NCBI RefSeq assembly: GCF_900177665.1
Contig: NZ_FXAW01000001.1
Location: forward strand, 1,190,925 to 1,254,924
Direction: 5' to 3'
Origin: Marivirga sericea
GTDB taxonomy: Bacteria > Bacteroidota > Bacteroidia > Cytophagales > Cyclobacteriaceae
Length of the DNA stretch: 64,000 nt
How positions within the stretch are numbered: the first letter of the stretch is position 1; the number at the start of each line of letters is the position of its first letter. Made by a program: the position numbers and the translations under genes. The notes under the pieces are model-generated. The model did no database searches. It saw nothing but the letters and a program-made list of their open reading frames with translations, and was not told the DNA's origin. This document shows positions 1 to 9,289 of this stretch, piece by piece.

Positions 1-524
1 AAATAGATACTGCCTATTTTGCGGGCGGGTGTTTTTGGTGTGTAGAAGCTTCATTTGAACAAATTAAAGGGATCAAAGAAGCTGTTTCAGGTTATTCTGG
101 AGGAGAAGAAAAGAATCCGTCTTATAAGGAAGTTAGCTACGGTAGAACTAACCATGCGGAGGCTGTAATGGTTTTGTATGACAGCTCAATAATAAACTAT
201 GAGACCTTATTGGAAATTTTCTTTGTTGCCCATGATCCTACTCAATTGAACCGACAAGGGCCTGATGTAGGTAAACAATATCGTTCTGCTATCTTTTATC
301 GCAATTCAACGGAAAAAAATCTAGCTTTGAAGAAAATGAATGAGTTAGCTCCAAAGTTTAATAATGAGATCGTTACGGAACTCACTGCTTTCACCAAGTT
401 TTGGGAAGCTGAAGATTATCACCAGGATTACGAGAAGAAAAATCCTAATGACCGTTATATAGTTAATGTTTCAAAACCTAAAATAGATAAGGTAGCCAAA
501 ACATTTCAAGATCTATTGAAATAA
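1..524 (+). CDS. msrA: Peptide methionine (S)-S-oxide reductase MsrA, 5' end cut by window
   Basis: This enzyme reduces methionine-S-sulfoxide in proteins with thioredoxin as electron donor. The frame is open from base 3, so the N-terminus lies outside the window; an internal ATG at 168 is not the true start. Just inside the window is GCFWC, whose first Cys is the MsrA nucleophile. It is followed by GYSGG, the TNHAE block and the HDPTQ..RQG..G.QYRS stretch typical of the family. About 174 residues are visible, ending in a normal MsrA C-terminus, and no fused MsrB domain follows. A hairpin terminator lies 27 bases after the stop, and the next gene converges on it. Confidence 0.95.
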   Translation, partial: IDTAYFAGGCFWCVEASFEQIKGIKEAVSGYSGGEEKNPSYKEVSYGRTNHAEAVMVLYDSSIINYETLLEIFFVAHDPTQLNRQGPDVGKQYRSAIFYRNSTEKNLALKKMNELAPKFNNEIVTELTAFTKFWEAEDYHQDYEKKNPNDRYIVNVSKPKIDKVAKTFQDLLK

Positions 525-550
525 AGTTTAAGTACTGAGAAAATAGGAAA

Positions 551-580
551 GGCACCAGCTCAGAGCAGGTGCCTTTTTTA
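551..580 (+). terminator. Intrinsic terminator after msrA
   Basis: Stem GGCACC (551-556) and GGTGCC (568-573) is followed by six Ts. It sits between the convergent msrA and fbaA genes. Confidence 0.8.
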
Positions 581-601
581 TTTTCCTTTAGCTTATTATT
601 T

Positions 602-1663
602 TTAAGCTAGTTTATTCAAGCAATTCAATTCTTTAAAAGCCTGCTTCAATCTAACCACCATGCTCTCTTCACCTTTTCTTAGCCAAGCTCTAGGATCATA
701 AAATTTCTTATTGGGAGCATCAGGGTCATCAGAAGTCCCGATTTGCATCTGCAATCTATCCTCATTATCCTTATAATAATTTCTAACACCATTCCAGAAA
801 GACCATTGCATATCTGTATCGATATTCATCTTTACTGCACCATATCCAATAGCTTCCTCTATTTTCTCTGGCTCAGAACCTGATCCGCCATGAAAAACAA
901 ACAATACCGGCTTATCTCCTGTATTATGCTTCTTTTGGATGTGATCTTGAGAATTCTTCAAGATATCTGGACGCAACTCAACATTACCTGGTTTATATAC
1001 ACCATGAACATTACCAAATGAAGCTGCAATAGTGAAGTTGTCACTAATTTCTTTCAACTGCTCATAAGCATAGGCTACCTCCTCAGGTTGGGTATATAAT
1101 CTGCTGCTATCTACTCCAGTATTATCAACCCCATCTTCTTCTCCACCGGTGATACCCAACTCAATTTCGAGATGCATCCCCATTTCTGACATCGGCTTCA
1201 AATACTTCTTACAAATTTCTATGTTCTCTTCTAAAGGCTCTTCTGACAAATCTATCATATGAGAGCTAAACAAAGGCTTTCCATGTGTTTTATAAAACTC
1301 TTTTCCAGCTTCCAGTAGTCCATCAATCCAAGGCAATAACTTTTTAGCACAATGATCAGTATGTAGCACTACTGGGACGCCATATTCTTTTGACATCAAA
1401 TGCACATGGTGAGCACCCGCAACAGCACCTGCAATAGCTGCTTTTTGACCATCATTTGAAAGCCCTTTACCAGCATTAAATACCGCCCCTCCATTTGAAA
1501 ACTGAATAAAAACTGGAGAATTCACATCTCTAGCAGTCTCTAAAACTGCGTTGATGGAATTGTTACCAATTACATTGACTGCAGGCATTGCATACTTATT
1601 GTCTTTAGCATGATGAAGTAAATTCATCATTTCATCTCCGGATAATACTCCTGGTTTAGCCAT
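602..1663 (-). CDS. fbaA: Class II (Zn-dependent) fructose-bisphosphate aldolase
   Basis: This glycolytic and gluconeogenic enzyme cleaves fructose-1,6-bisphosphate to DHAP and glyceraldehyde-3-phosphate. At 353 residues it matches the E. coli FbaA (class IIA) type. The motif HTDH gives catalytic Asp103 and zinc ligand His104; Glu168 in EIELG, His220 in GNVHG and His258 in FHGGSG fit the other zinc and substrate positions, with a constant offset of 6 from the E. coli numbering (residues 110, 174, 226, 264). GITGGEEDGVDN is the usual active-site loop. It is a single gene, convergent with msrA, and its upstream 230 bases hold the terminator of the starch operon. Confidence 0.97.
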   Translation of the reverse strand: MAKPGVLSGDEMMNLLHHAKDNKYAMPAVNVIGNNSINAVLETARDVNSPVFIQFSNGGAVFNAGKGLSNDGQKAAIAGAVAGAHHVHLMSKEYGVPVVLHTDHCAKKLLPWIDGLLEAGKEFYKTHGKPLFSSHMIDLSEEPLEENIEICKKYLKPMSEMGMHLEIELGITGGEEDGVDNTGVDSSRLYTQPEEVAYAYEQLKEISDNFTIAASFGNVHGVYKPGNVELRPDILKNSQDHIQKKHNTGDKPVLFVFHGGSGSEPEKIEEAIGYGAVKMNIDTDMQWSFWNGVRNYYKDNEDRLQMQIGTSDDPDAPNKKFYDPRAWLRKGEESMVVRLKQAFKELNCLNKLA

Positions 1664-1826
1664 GTTTATCTATTTAAGTTTGTTAAAAATCTTTCAGAAT
1701 CCAAAAATGCCAATAATGGTAGAAATATAAAAGGGAAAGCAGTTTTAATGTTAATGATTTGATGTGCAGGGATATTGCTAAGTTAATTTACTGTATGAAA
1801 GTGATAATATTGAATAAATTAACGCT

Positions 1827-1860
1827 TAAAAAAACAGAGAGCAAAGCCCTCTGCGTTTTC
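1827..1860 (-). terminator. Intrinsic terminator of the starch operon
   Basis: CAGAGAGC (1835-1842) pairs with GCCCTCTG (1846-1853) across a 3-base loop with one G-T pair. On the minus strand it is followed by a T run (the A run at 1828-1834). It lies about 40 bases after the susD stop. Confidence 0.75.
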
Positions 1861-1895
1861 GTTTTATGATTGTATATGAAGAAGAATTTTAATAA

Positions 1896-3452
1896 TTAAT
1901 ATCCATCGTTTTGTTCCAATTCAGGATTCGCTGCTAAATCAGTAGCTGGAATTGGAAATATTTCCAAATGTTCACTTATTGAAGCTCCATCAATGTTATT
2001 CCCTTTCCATGGCCAAGTATATGTTCCACCTGTATATTGTCCGAAACGAATTAAATCAGCTCTCCTGTGACCTTCCCAATAAAGCTCTCTAGCTCGTTCA
2101 TCTAAAATAAAATCTAGCGTTAAAGCACCAGCAGTTATGTTTCCTGAATTATCACCATATGCTCTTTCTCTTAATTGGTTAATGAAGGTTACCGCCGTAG
2201 CTTCACTTCCGCCTCCACCACGCAAAACTGCTTCTGCATACATCAAATAGGCATCGGCTAACCTGAACATAGGGTAGTCTGTGTCCGCAAATTCAGTATT
2301 ACTACCCTGTTCACCATCTGTGGTCAAGTTCGTATATTTTGGCACAGCATATCCTTCCGTAAAAACTGTTAAATCTGCAATTTCTAAAGTTTGTCCATCA
2401 GAAAAGAATCTTGCTCTGCTGTCAATATCGCCTGTTTCATCAGGAAATAATGCTACAAGATTTTCTGTTGTTCTTAATCCTGCCCAAGCACCGCTTGTTC
2501 CATAATCAGCAGCTGTCATATTTCCACCAATCGCTCCATTAATCAAGAAAGTAGTGCTTCCGTAGCTCTGAGTTTGAATACCATCAGACGGAAGCGTGAA
2601 TATCAGTTCATTACTTGTATGATTATCTGCTCTGAAATTCAATTGGTAGTCATTTTCTATTGAATAAGGACCATTGAGCACTTTTTCCAAAGCAGTTACG
2701 GCTTCCAAATAATGATTACTTCCTGTATACACTTCGCCATTTAAGTATAATTTTGCTTGTAACATCCAAAGTGCTGCTTTATCAGCTCTTCCGTATTCAT
2801 TTTGCTGCGGATCAGGCAGATCACCTTCTATGGCACTCAGTTCTTCTGCTATAAAATTAAACACTTCTTCTGGTGTATTTTGCACTGGAAAATCAGTGGT
2901 GATTTCCGTCACTATAGGGACATTTCTAAATAAATCCAAAGCATGCCAGTAAGCTAGTGCTCTCAAAAATCGCACTTCACTTCTGTAAGCTTGAGCTGTT
3001 GCTATCTCTGTATCATTGTATCCGTAATCAGCTAACAAATCACTACTACTTTGTTCTAAAAAGTCGTTACTGTATGAAATAATAAGGAATAATCTATAGT
3101 ACAGCACATTAACGAACTGGTTGTCAGAAGACCAAGTATGCGTATTCAAATCTTGAATACCAGCATCTTGCCAAGCGATGACTGCTTCGTCAGTAGTTAA
3201 TTCCTGCGCTTTCCAATAAGCTCTAATGTAAGAGGTAAAGCCCTCATCGTTTACCAAAGCTAAATCTGCATCACCTGCTGGGCCTTGCTGCCCCGTTAAA
3301 CTGTAAGCTGCATAAATTTTAGCCATGTAGCGTTCCAAGTTTTTAACATCTTGAAAGGCTATGTTTGCTGTTTCTCCAAATTCAGGTCTTAAATCTAAAT
3401 CAGTACATGATATGATAAAACCCGCTAGAATAATGTATATAAATTTCTTCAT
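1896..3452 (-). CDS. susD: SusD/RagB-like outer-membrane glycan-binding lipoprotein
   Basis: This is the surface lipoprotein that forms the lid over a SusC channel and binds starch or maltodextrin. The 518-residue protein has a lipoprotein signal ending FIISC (Cys16), a helical TPR-like body with RALAYW and the usual C-terminal SusD region (LFPIPATD-like, ending in LEQNDGY). It starts 10 bases after the SusC stop and is the last gene of the operon. Substrate is inferred from the neighbouring amylase and alpha-glucosidase, not from the SusD sequence. Confidence 0.95.
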   Translation of the reverse strand: MKKFIYIILAGFIISCTDLDLRPEFGETANIAFQDVKNLERYMAKIYAAYSLTGQQGPAGDADLALVNDEGFTSYIRAYWKAQELTTDEAVIAWQDAGIQDLNTHTWSSDNQFVNVLYYRLFLIISYSNDFLEQSSSDLLADYGYNDTEIATAQAYRSEVRFLRALAYWHALDLFRNVPIVTEITTDFPVQNTPEEVFNFIAEELSAIEGDLPDPQQNEYGRADKAALWMLQAKLYLNGEVYTGSNHYLEAVTALEKVLNGPYSIENDYQLNFRADNHTSNELIFTLPSDGIQTQSYGSTTFLINGAIGGNMTAADYGTSGAWAGLRTTENLVALFPDETGDIDSRARFFSDGQTLEIADLTVFTEGYAVPKYTNLTTDGEQGSNTEFADTDYPMFRLADAYLMYAEAVLRGGGGSEATAVTFINQLRERAYGDNSGNITAGALTLDFILDERARELYWEGHRRADLIRFGQYTGGTYTWPWKGNNIDGASISEHLEIFPIPATDLAANPELEQNDGY

Positions 3453-3462
3453 TTTCCTTTAA

Positions 3463-6459
3463 TTAAAATTTTGCGTTTACTCCGAAAATAAATGCAGTAG
3501 ATGGAGGATAAATATTATTATCGATTTGCACCTCTGGGTCTAATCCACTATAGCCCGAAATTGGTAGCATATTTTGGACAGTACCGTATAGTCTTAATCT
3601 GAAATCTTGAATTTGGTTGAAATTGTAACCTACTGTTAAATTATCAAGCTTTAAGAAACTACTATTCTCTATGTAATAATTGGATAATAATTGCCTATTC
3701 TGAAAGCCAGTTTCAATAACTGATTCGTGCAGATTATTTAGTATTTGGGCTTCGGTCAATCTTCCTGACCAACCATTGGCTGAAGCTGTATTATTATATG
3801 TTTGGCCGCCCAGTTTCGCTCTTAAAGTAAAATTAAGATCGAAATTACCGTACCTCATATTGGAGCTCACATTGGTAAATATTGGATGTATCGCTACCCC
3901 TTGAGTTTGCAAATCATTTTCGTTGATCAGCCCATTATCATCAATATCTTCATAGATACTGTTAGTCCCACCTGTTAAAGGGTTGCCTGCGTCATCATAA
4001 AGATGATTATAAGAATAAAAAGTCGAAATTGGCTGCCCTACTTGCAAAACTTGAATTGTTCGACCAATATCTCCTGTAATACCCCCTACTTGAATACCAG
4101 GGCTGTCTTCATCTATTTCATTATTAAGCTTTACAATTCTATTTTGATTGTAAGTGAAATTATATCCTAAATCCCAGCCAAATTGATCATTATCGATTAG
4201 AATGTAGCTCAAGCCTAATTCAATCCCTCTATTATTCATCTCTCCAATATTGGTGGTCACTCTATCACCCACATTTGTAGCAGCTGCGACAGGCACATTA
4301 AACAATAACTGATCAGTCGTTTTGTTATATACATCTAAAGTACCGGCTAATCTTCCCTTCATCAGCGAGAAATCAATTCCAATGTTAGTAGATATTAACC
4401 TTTCCCATTGAATGTTTGGATCAACGGCCGTAGGTCTTAGCAATTGAATAAATTCATCACCAAATTGGTAAGTTGCACTTGCATCACTCAAAAAGTAGAA
4501 TTTGTCGTAGAGGTAATCTCCAATATTTTGGTTTCCTGTTATCCCCCAACCCACTCTAAACTTCAAGTCATTAAATGTATCGGTCAATCCTTGGAAAAAA
4601 TCTTCTTCTATTATTCTCCATCCTAAAGCAGCAGAAGGGAAAAACCCATATTTATTGCCAAATCCGAATCGAGTGGAACCATCTAACCTTCCAGTAAAAG
4701 TGGCTAAATATTTGTCATTCAAGGAATAGTTTACTCGACCAAAATAGGATTGCAATTGGTTTTTAATAGGTGTAGCTCTGTACAAATCAATAAATTCTCT
4801 AGGAATAACGGTTGGATCATTAAAGCTTTTACTGTCATCTGTTAAATTAATTCCTTCGTAACCTGTTGTTTCCCTAAATACTTCTTGAAATTCATAACCA
4901 CCTAGCACATCAATGCTGTGATTACCAAAAGATCGTTTATAATTTAAAGTCGAGAATAATGTAGAGGTATAAGCCAAATTAGTGGTGCGCTGCATATAGC
5001 CATCTCTATTGTCATTTCTTAAAGTGAATGGCTCAAATACTTTATTCTGTCCATTTCGTAAGTCATAAGAACCAGTGGCACTCAATGTTAAACCTTCTAC
5101 TCCTGGAATCTTTAAATCAAAATTTATAGAATTAAATGATCTTCTATTTTCACCTATACTTTGGGTTTGTTCCAGAGTTGAAACAGGATTAATCGGATCT
5201 ATTGAAGAAACGTTCCATTCGTAATATCCACCAAACTCTTCTGCCTCAGGGTCATAAACTGGCTTTGTAGGATCAAAAGAAACGGCTGTTCCGATCACAT
5301 TCGGCTTAAATTGATCGTTTGTCAGCGCATTTTTTGTATTGAAAGTGATATCTAAATGGTCATTTAGAACGGTAGTTTTCAATCGCATACTTAAACGAGT
5401 CACTTGATTTCTGTCGCCTTTAATCACCTCCTTATTATCCATATGGTTAACAGAAACTAGGTAATTCAGCTTTTCTGTTGCTCCGGAAAATGATAAGTTA
5501 TGGTTTTGGCTAAGCGTACTTCTGGTGACTTCATTGAACCAGTCTGTATCCTCTTCGCCTAATCTATTTTCGTTTTGCGGGCTAAATTGTCTAACTGCAT
5601 TCCTGAAATTTTGGGTGCTTAGAAAATCAGGCTCTCTTAAAACTTCGGAAAAAGTAAAAGACCCATCGTAAGTAACTGTATTCTGTCCCTTCTTCCCTGA
5701 TTTAGTTGTATACAAAATCACACCGGCAGCACCTCTTGAACCATAAATCGCTGTTGCAGACGCATCTTTCAAAACAGTTACGCTTTCAATATCAGCTGGA
5801 TTGATAAAATTATTCGCATTTCTTGTTCCTGAGCTTCCTTCATTACTAATAGGTACTCCATCAACAACAATTAAAGGTTGCGCTTGAGCATTAATAGATC
5901 CTACTCCCCTGATGGTGATACCTCCACCACCTGCTCGCGTGTTTCCTGGTGTTACATCCACTCCCGCAATTTTACCGGTTATCAAACGCTCTGGACTAGC
6001 AATTTGTCCTCTGTTGAAAGACTCTTCCTTTACAGTACTGACCACTCCAGTTACATCTTTTTCCTCTTGCTGTCCATAACCTACCACTACCACTTCTCCC
6101 AGCTGAGAAACGTCTTCTTCCATTTGAACATTAATTGAAGAACGAGCGCCAACTTCTATTTCCTGCTTTTCATAGCCTATAAAGGAGAATACTAATACAT
6201 CCTCAGCCGCGACTTCTAATCTAAATTCGCCTTCCAAAGACGTGGTGGTTCCTTTTGAACTTCCTTTAATCATCACACTAGTTCCAGGCAAAGTTTCACC
6301 AGTGTTAGCATCAGTAACTGTACCGGAAACGATCCTATCTTGTGCTTGTATTTGCAATGAAGCAAATACAAAAAGAAAGGTAGTTAATAGCCTCGATAGC
6401 AATAACAGCCTGTTTCCCCCAGAAAATCCCTTTTTATAGCCTGTATAAATTTGATTCAT
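3463..6459 (-). CDS. susC: SusC/RagA-like TonB-dependent outer-membrane transporter
   Basis: It imports maltooligosaccharides through the outer membrane using TonB energy. The 998-residue protein has a signal peptide ending near QIQAQ (residue about 40), then a carboxypeptidase-D-regulatory-like domain (VSGTVTD, about 43-120). The TonB-box region contains EVVVVGYG, the plug contains SPERLITGKIAGVDV and LIVVDGVPI, and a 22-strand barrel ends in the aromatic KF terminus. It lies 18 bases after the GH13 stop and 10 before susD, so the three are co-transcribed. Confidence 0.96.
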   Translation of the reverse strand: MNQIYTGYKKGFSGGNRLLLLSRLLTTFLFVFASLQIQAQDRIVSGTVTDANTGETLPGTSVMIKGSSKGTTTSLEGEFRLEVAAEDVLVFSFIGYEKQEIEVGARSSINVQMEEDVSQLGEVVVVGYGQQEEKDVTGVVSTVKEESFNRGQIASPERLITGKIAGVDVTPGNTRAGGGGITIRGVGSINAQAQPLIVVDGVPISNEGSSGTRNANNFINPADIESVTVLKDASATAIYGSRGAAGVILYTTKSGKKGQNTVTYDGSFTFSEVLREPDFLSTQNFRNAVRQFSPQNENRLGEEDTDWFNEVTRSTLSQNHNLSFSGATEKLNYLVSVNHMDNKEVIKGDRNQVTRLSMRLKTTVLNDHLDITFNTKNALTNDQFKPNVIGTAVSFDPTKPVYDPEAEEFGGYYEWNVSSIDPINPVSTLEQTQSIGENRRSFNSINFDLKIPGVEGLTLSATGSYDLRNGQNKVFEPFTLRNDNRDGYMQRTTNLAYTSTLFSTLNYKRSFGNHSIDVLGGYEFQEVFRETTGYEGINLTDDSKSFNDPTVIPREFIDLYRATPIKNQLQSYFGRVNYSLNDKYLATFTGRLDGSTRFGFGNKYGFFPSAALGWRIIEEDFFQGLTDTFNDLKFRVGWGITGNQNIGDYLYDKFYFLSDASATYQFGDEFIQLLRPTAVDPNIQWERLISTNIGIDFSLMKGRLAGTLDVYNKTTDQLLFNVPVAAATNVGDRVTTNIGEMNNRGIELGLSYILIDNDQFGWDLGYNFTYNQNRIVKLNNEIDEDSPGIQVGGITGDIGRTIQVLQVGQPISTFYSYNHLYDDAGNPLTGGTNSIYEDIDDNGLINENDLQTQGVAIHPIFTNVSSNMRYGNFDLNFTLRAKLGGQTYNNTASANGWSGRLTEAQILNNLHESVIETGFQNRQLLSNYYIENSSFLKLDNLTVGYNFNQIQDFRLRLYGTVQNMLPISGYSGLDPEVQIDNNIYPPSTAFIFGVNAKF

Positions 6460-6477
6460 ATTGATATATTTAAAAAA

Positions 6478-9225
6478 TTAAAACTTTAAGATTCTATGTT
6501 GTTTTTGAATACCTTGCTCCAGATAGTTGAGCATGTAAATACCTGATTGCAAGCTTGATAAATCAAGAGCAATACGGTTTTCAATTTTTTCAACTTGAAT
6601 TGGAATAGACTTTCCATTCAAATCCTTCAGAAGTATCTGTTTAATTTGCTCTGCTGACTCAATGTAAATTCTGTTTTGAGTAGGGTTTGGAAATAGTTTT
6701 GTTTTCGTTATTGTTTGAATGGGTCTTTCAGCTAGAACTATATCAGATTGTGCTTGCTCATCGATATAATTCTCAATCGGCTCACTCGTCAATATTCTAA
6801 ACTCTCCCGAAATTAGATTGATAGCTACTTCACTTTCGATTTCTACTTCTTGACCAGTAAGGTAATTGTACCAAGTACCTGCTTGCAAAATTTGTTGATC
6901 GAAGGTTTGGGTACTTTTACTAAAATTACCCATCATCACAATTTTTACGTCATCATTATTATAGCGAGCCCATTTTAAATCTCCACTTCCAGACCATTGA
7001 AAGTTGTCTTTATTTAAATAATCCGTGCTCGTTTTTAATTTGATTAGACTTTGATAAACCTGGAACAGTTTGTTGCGCTCAGGATCATCAAGATACTCCC
7101 AACGGGTTGGTTTTACGCCTAGTCGATCATTATTAAGCTCTTCATCATAGCCAAACTCACCAAATTGCCAGATCATTTTCGGACCTGGGACTAAGAAAAA
7201 TAAAGCAGCGTTCAATTTCAATCTCTGCATTTGCTGTGCTAAATTCTGACTTGAACTGTTTTTTAGATCCCAAGCCACACGTTCTTCGTCATGGCTTTCC
7301 ATGTATCCAATTACATGGGGTTCATTCCAACCCTTCACCTGGTAGCTCAAGCCACTAACATTGGCACTATTCCCTTTAGCTAGATTTCTGAAATTGTGAT
7401 TTTCATTTCCCCACAGCATCATTCCATATTCAGCAAGCTCTTTTTCTTCAGTATTCTCAGCAAAATGCTCTAAAATCACATACGAATCAGGATCAACTGA
7501 CCACTGCTCATCTGCCATTCTCTTTAATAATGCGACCCTGGAAGCATCATATTGACCCCAAGCGCCAACATTACCTAATGTGCTCTTTTGCGTGAAGCCT
7601 TTCGATAAATCATATCTGTAACCATCTACATGATATTCTTCCAACCAATACGCCACTACTCGATCCACATAATCTTGAGTGTATTGACTCTCATGGTTCA
7701 TGTCATAGCCCACATTAAAATCATGGCGAGGACTGGTATTAAACCAAGGGTTTTGAGAAGTTGGATTTCCGTAATCTCCTTCATTGTATAATCTTGCTAA
7801 TGAGTTCCTGCCAAATTGATGGTTTAAAGCAATGTCTAAAATTATGGCCATTCCTCTGCTATGCGCTTCGTTTACCAAAGTCTTAAAATCATACTCGGTA
7901 CCGTAAAATTTATCCAAAGCCAGCATAGAATAAGGATTATATCCCCAGCTCAGGTTGCCCTCAAATTCCATTACCGGCATGAACTGGATGGCATTAATTC
8001 CGAGATCTTCTAAATAATCCAACCTGTCAGTGACAGCCTTGTATGTTCTTAACTCTGTAAAATCTCTTATTAATAATTCATAAATGACAAGATCTTCATT
8101 AGCAGGCCTTTGAAAATCACTGTCCGTCCAGTCAAATTGTGTTTTGTTAGTTTGAAGGTAACTAACTGCATGAGAAGTTTTGCCAGAAGGATATGGCATT
8201 AACTCAGGATATCGATTATCTCGTATTATTTCAGGATCATCATATTCTGACCCTATTTTTTCTGCATAAGGATCAGCTATGGTAATTTCCCCATCTACCA
8301 AGTATTGAAACTGGTATTCTTCACCTGGGATCAAAGCACTCACCTCAAGCCAAAATTGATCACCATCTTTTTTCATTAAGTATTGATCAGAAAGACTCCA
8401 GTTGTTGAAAGTGCCAATCAAAAATACATTTTCTTTATTGGGAGCGGTTAACACTAAATGTACCGTGGTAGCATCATCTCCATAATTAATTCCATCTTGC
8501 AATCCTGCTGGAAGAGGTTCATTAGACACTACCGGATTTACTATGTAGGAATAATTAAATGCCTCTGAATCAGTACCATTATTCACCTTCATAATTAAAT
8601 CATGAGCCACACCATCGTCAATTACGGTATGCTCGAAAGAGAACTGAGTTATTCCAGATTCTTGATATTCTAAGATACCGTCAACGAAGAACTCAAATGT
8701 AGAATTCTCCGAAGAAGACAACTCTACATTAATAATATCATCGGCTTCATAAAAACCGTAGTTTCCAAATGGAGAAGAAATATTAACTGAAAAACCTTGA
8801 CTTATTTCTACTGTAAAATCAGTTGATTGCCCATCTGACCAATCATTACCTTTTAGGAGCATGCCAATTTCAGTAATGTCATCTGCACTTTGGTTGTAAA
8901 ATAGTGTTGGAGTTAAAGAAATACGGAACAGCGTTTGTCCGTTTTCATTGAGTTTTTGAAGTTTGGCTTGAGCGGTTGCTTCAGGATCAGAATCAGCAGG
9001 ATTAATATTAGAGGGAGCATCTGTAGTGCTATTATTGGGTAACCACATCCACATATAAGCATCATCCAATGATGATAGACTAGTGCCGGTTACATTGTAA
9101 GTGATCGTAATTTGCTCATCTGCCGAAAAGAATTCTGGCTCGATGGTTGGCTGTAAATTTACATTCTGAGCAAACGATATGAATTGCAGAAATAAAAGTG
9201 ATATTATGATTAAAAACTTGTTCAT
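6478..9225 (-). CDS. Secreted GH13 alpha-amylase with T9SS C-terminal sorting domain
   Basis: This enzyme hydrolyses alpha-1,4-glucan outside the cell. Residues 1-20 are a signal peptide. Residues about 25-235 are beta-rich modules, and 255-325 is a CBM48/E-set-like domain (FNNW). The GH13 barrel spans about 375-760 and keeps all four conserved regions: DIALNH (464-469), GYRYDL with nucleophile Asp539, VILEHF with acid/base Glu586, and SHDEE with His645-Asp646. The last 85 or so residues (KLFPNPTQN onward, ending RILKF) form a type A T9SS sorting domain, so it is probably secreted or cell-surface attached. In canonical Sus loci the amylase gene follows susD; here it precedes susC. Confidence 0.93.
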   Translation of the reverse strand: MNKFLIIISLLFLQFISFAQNVNLQPTIEPEFFSADEQITITYNVTGTSLSSLDDAYMWMWLPNNSTTDAPSNINPADSDPEATAQAKLQKLNENGQTLFRISLTPTLFYNQSADDITEIGMLLKGNDWSDGQSTDFTVEISQGFSVNISSPFGNYGFYEADDIINVELSSSENSTFEFFVDGILEYQESGITQFSFEHTVIDDGVAHDLIMKVNNGTDSEAFNYSYIVNPVVSNEPLPAGLQDGINYGDDATTVHLVLTAPNKENVFLIGTFNNWSLSDQYLMKKDGDQFWLEVSALIPGEEYQFQYLVDGEITIADPYAEKIGSEYDDPEIIRDNRYPELMPYPSGKTSHAVSYLQTNKTQFDWTDSDFQRPANEDLVIYELLIRDFTELRTYKAVTDRLDYLEDLGINAIQFMPVMEFEGNLSWGYNPYSMLALDKFYGTEYDFKTLVNEAHSRGMAIILDIALNHQFGRNSLARLYNEGDYGNPTSQNPWFNTSPRHDFNVGYDMNHESQYTQDYVDRVVAYWLEEYHVDGYRYDLSKGFTQKSTLGNVGAWGQYDASRVALLKRMADEQWSVDPDSYVILEHFAENTEEKELAEYGMMLWGNENHNFRNLAKGNSANVSGLSYQVKGWNEPHVIGYMESHDEERVAWDLKNSSSQNLAQQMQRLKLNAALFFLVPGPKMIWQFGEFGYDEELNNDRLGVKPTRWEYLDDPERNKLFQVYQSLIKLKTSTDYLNKDNFQWSGSGDLKWARYNNDDVKIVMMGNFSKSTQTFDQQILQAGTWYNYLTGQEVEIESEVAINLISGEFRILTSEPIENYIDEQAQSDIVLAERPIQTITKTKLFPNPTQNRIYIESAEQIKQILLKDLNGKSIPIQVEKIENRIALDLSSLQSGIYMLNYLEQGIQKQHRILKF

Positions 9226-9241
9226 AAATAAGAGTTGAGAT

Positions 9242-9274
9242 AAAAAGAATGAGACGGATCAGTCTCATTCTTTT
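9242..9274 (-). terminator. Strong hairpin between susE/F-like gene and amylase gene
   Basis: AAAGAATGAGAC pairs perfectly with GTCTCATTCTTT (about 13 bp) around a 6-base loop, followed on the minus strand by TTTTT. It lies inside the operon, between the first and second gene, where no separate promoter is obvious. It may be a partial terminator or an mRNA stabiliser that gives more lipoprotein than amylase/SusCD. Confidence 0.75.
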
Positions 9275-9289
9275 ATATTAATGAATTGA

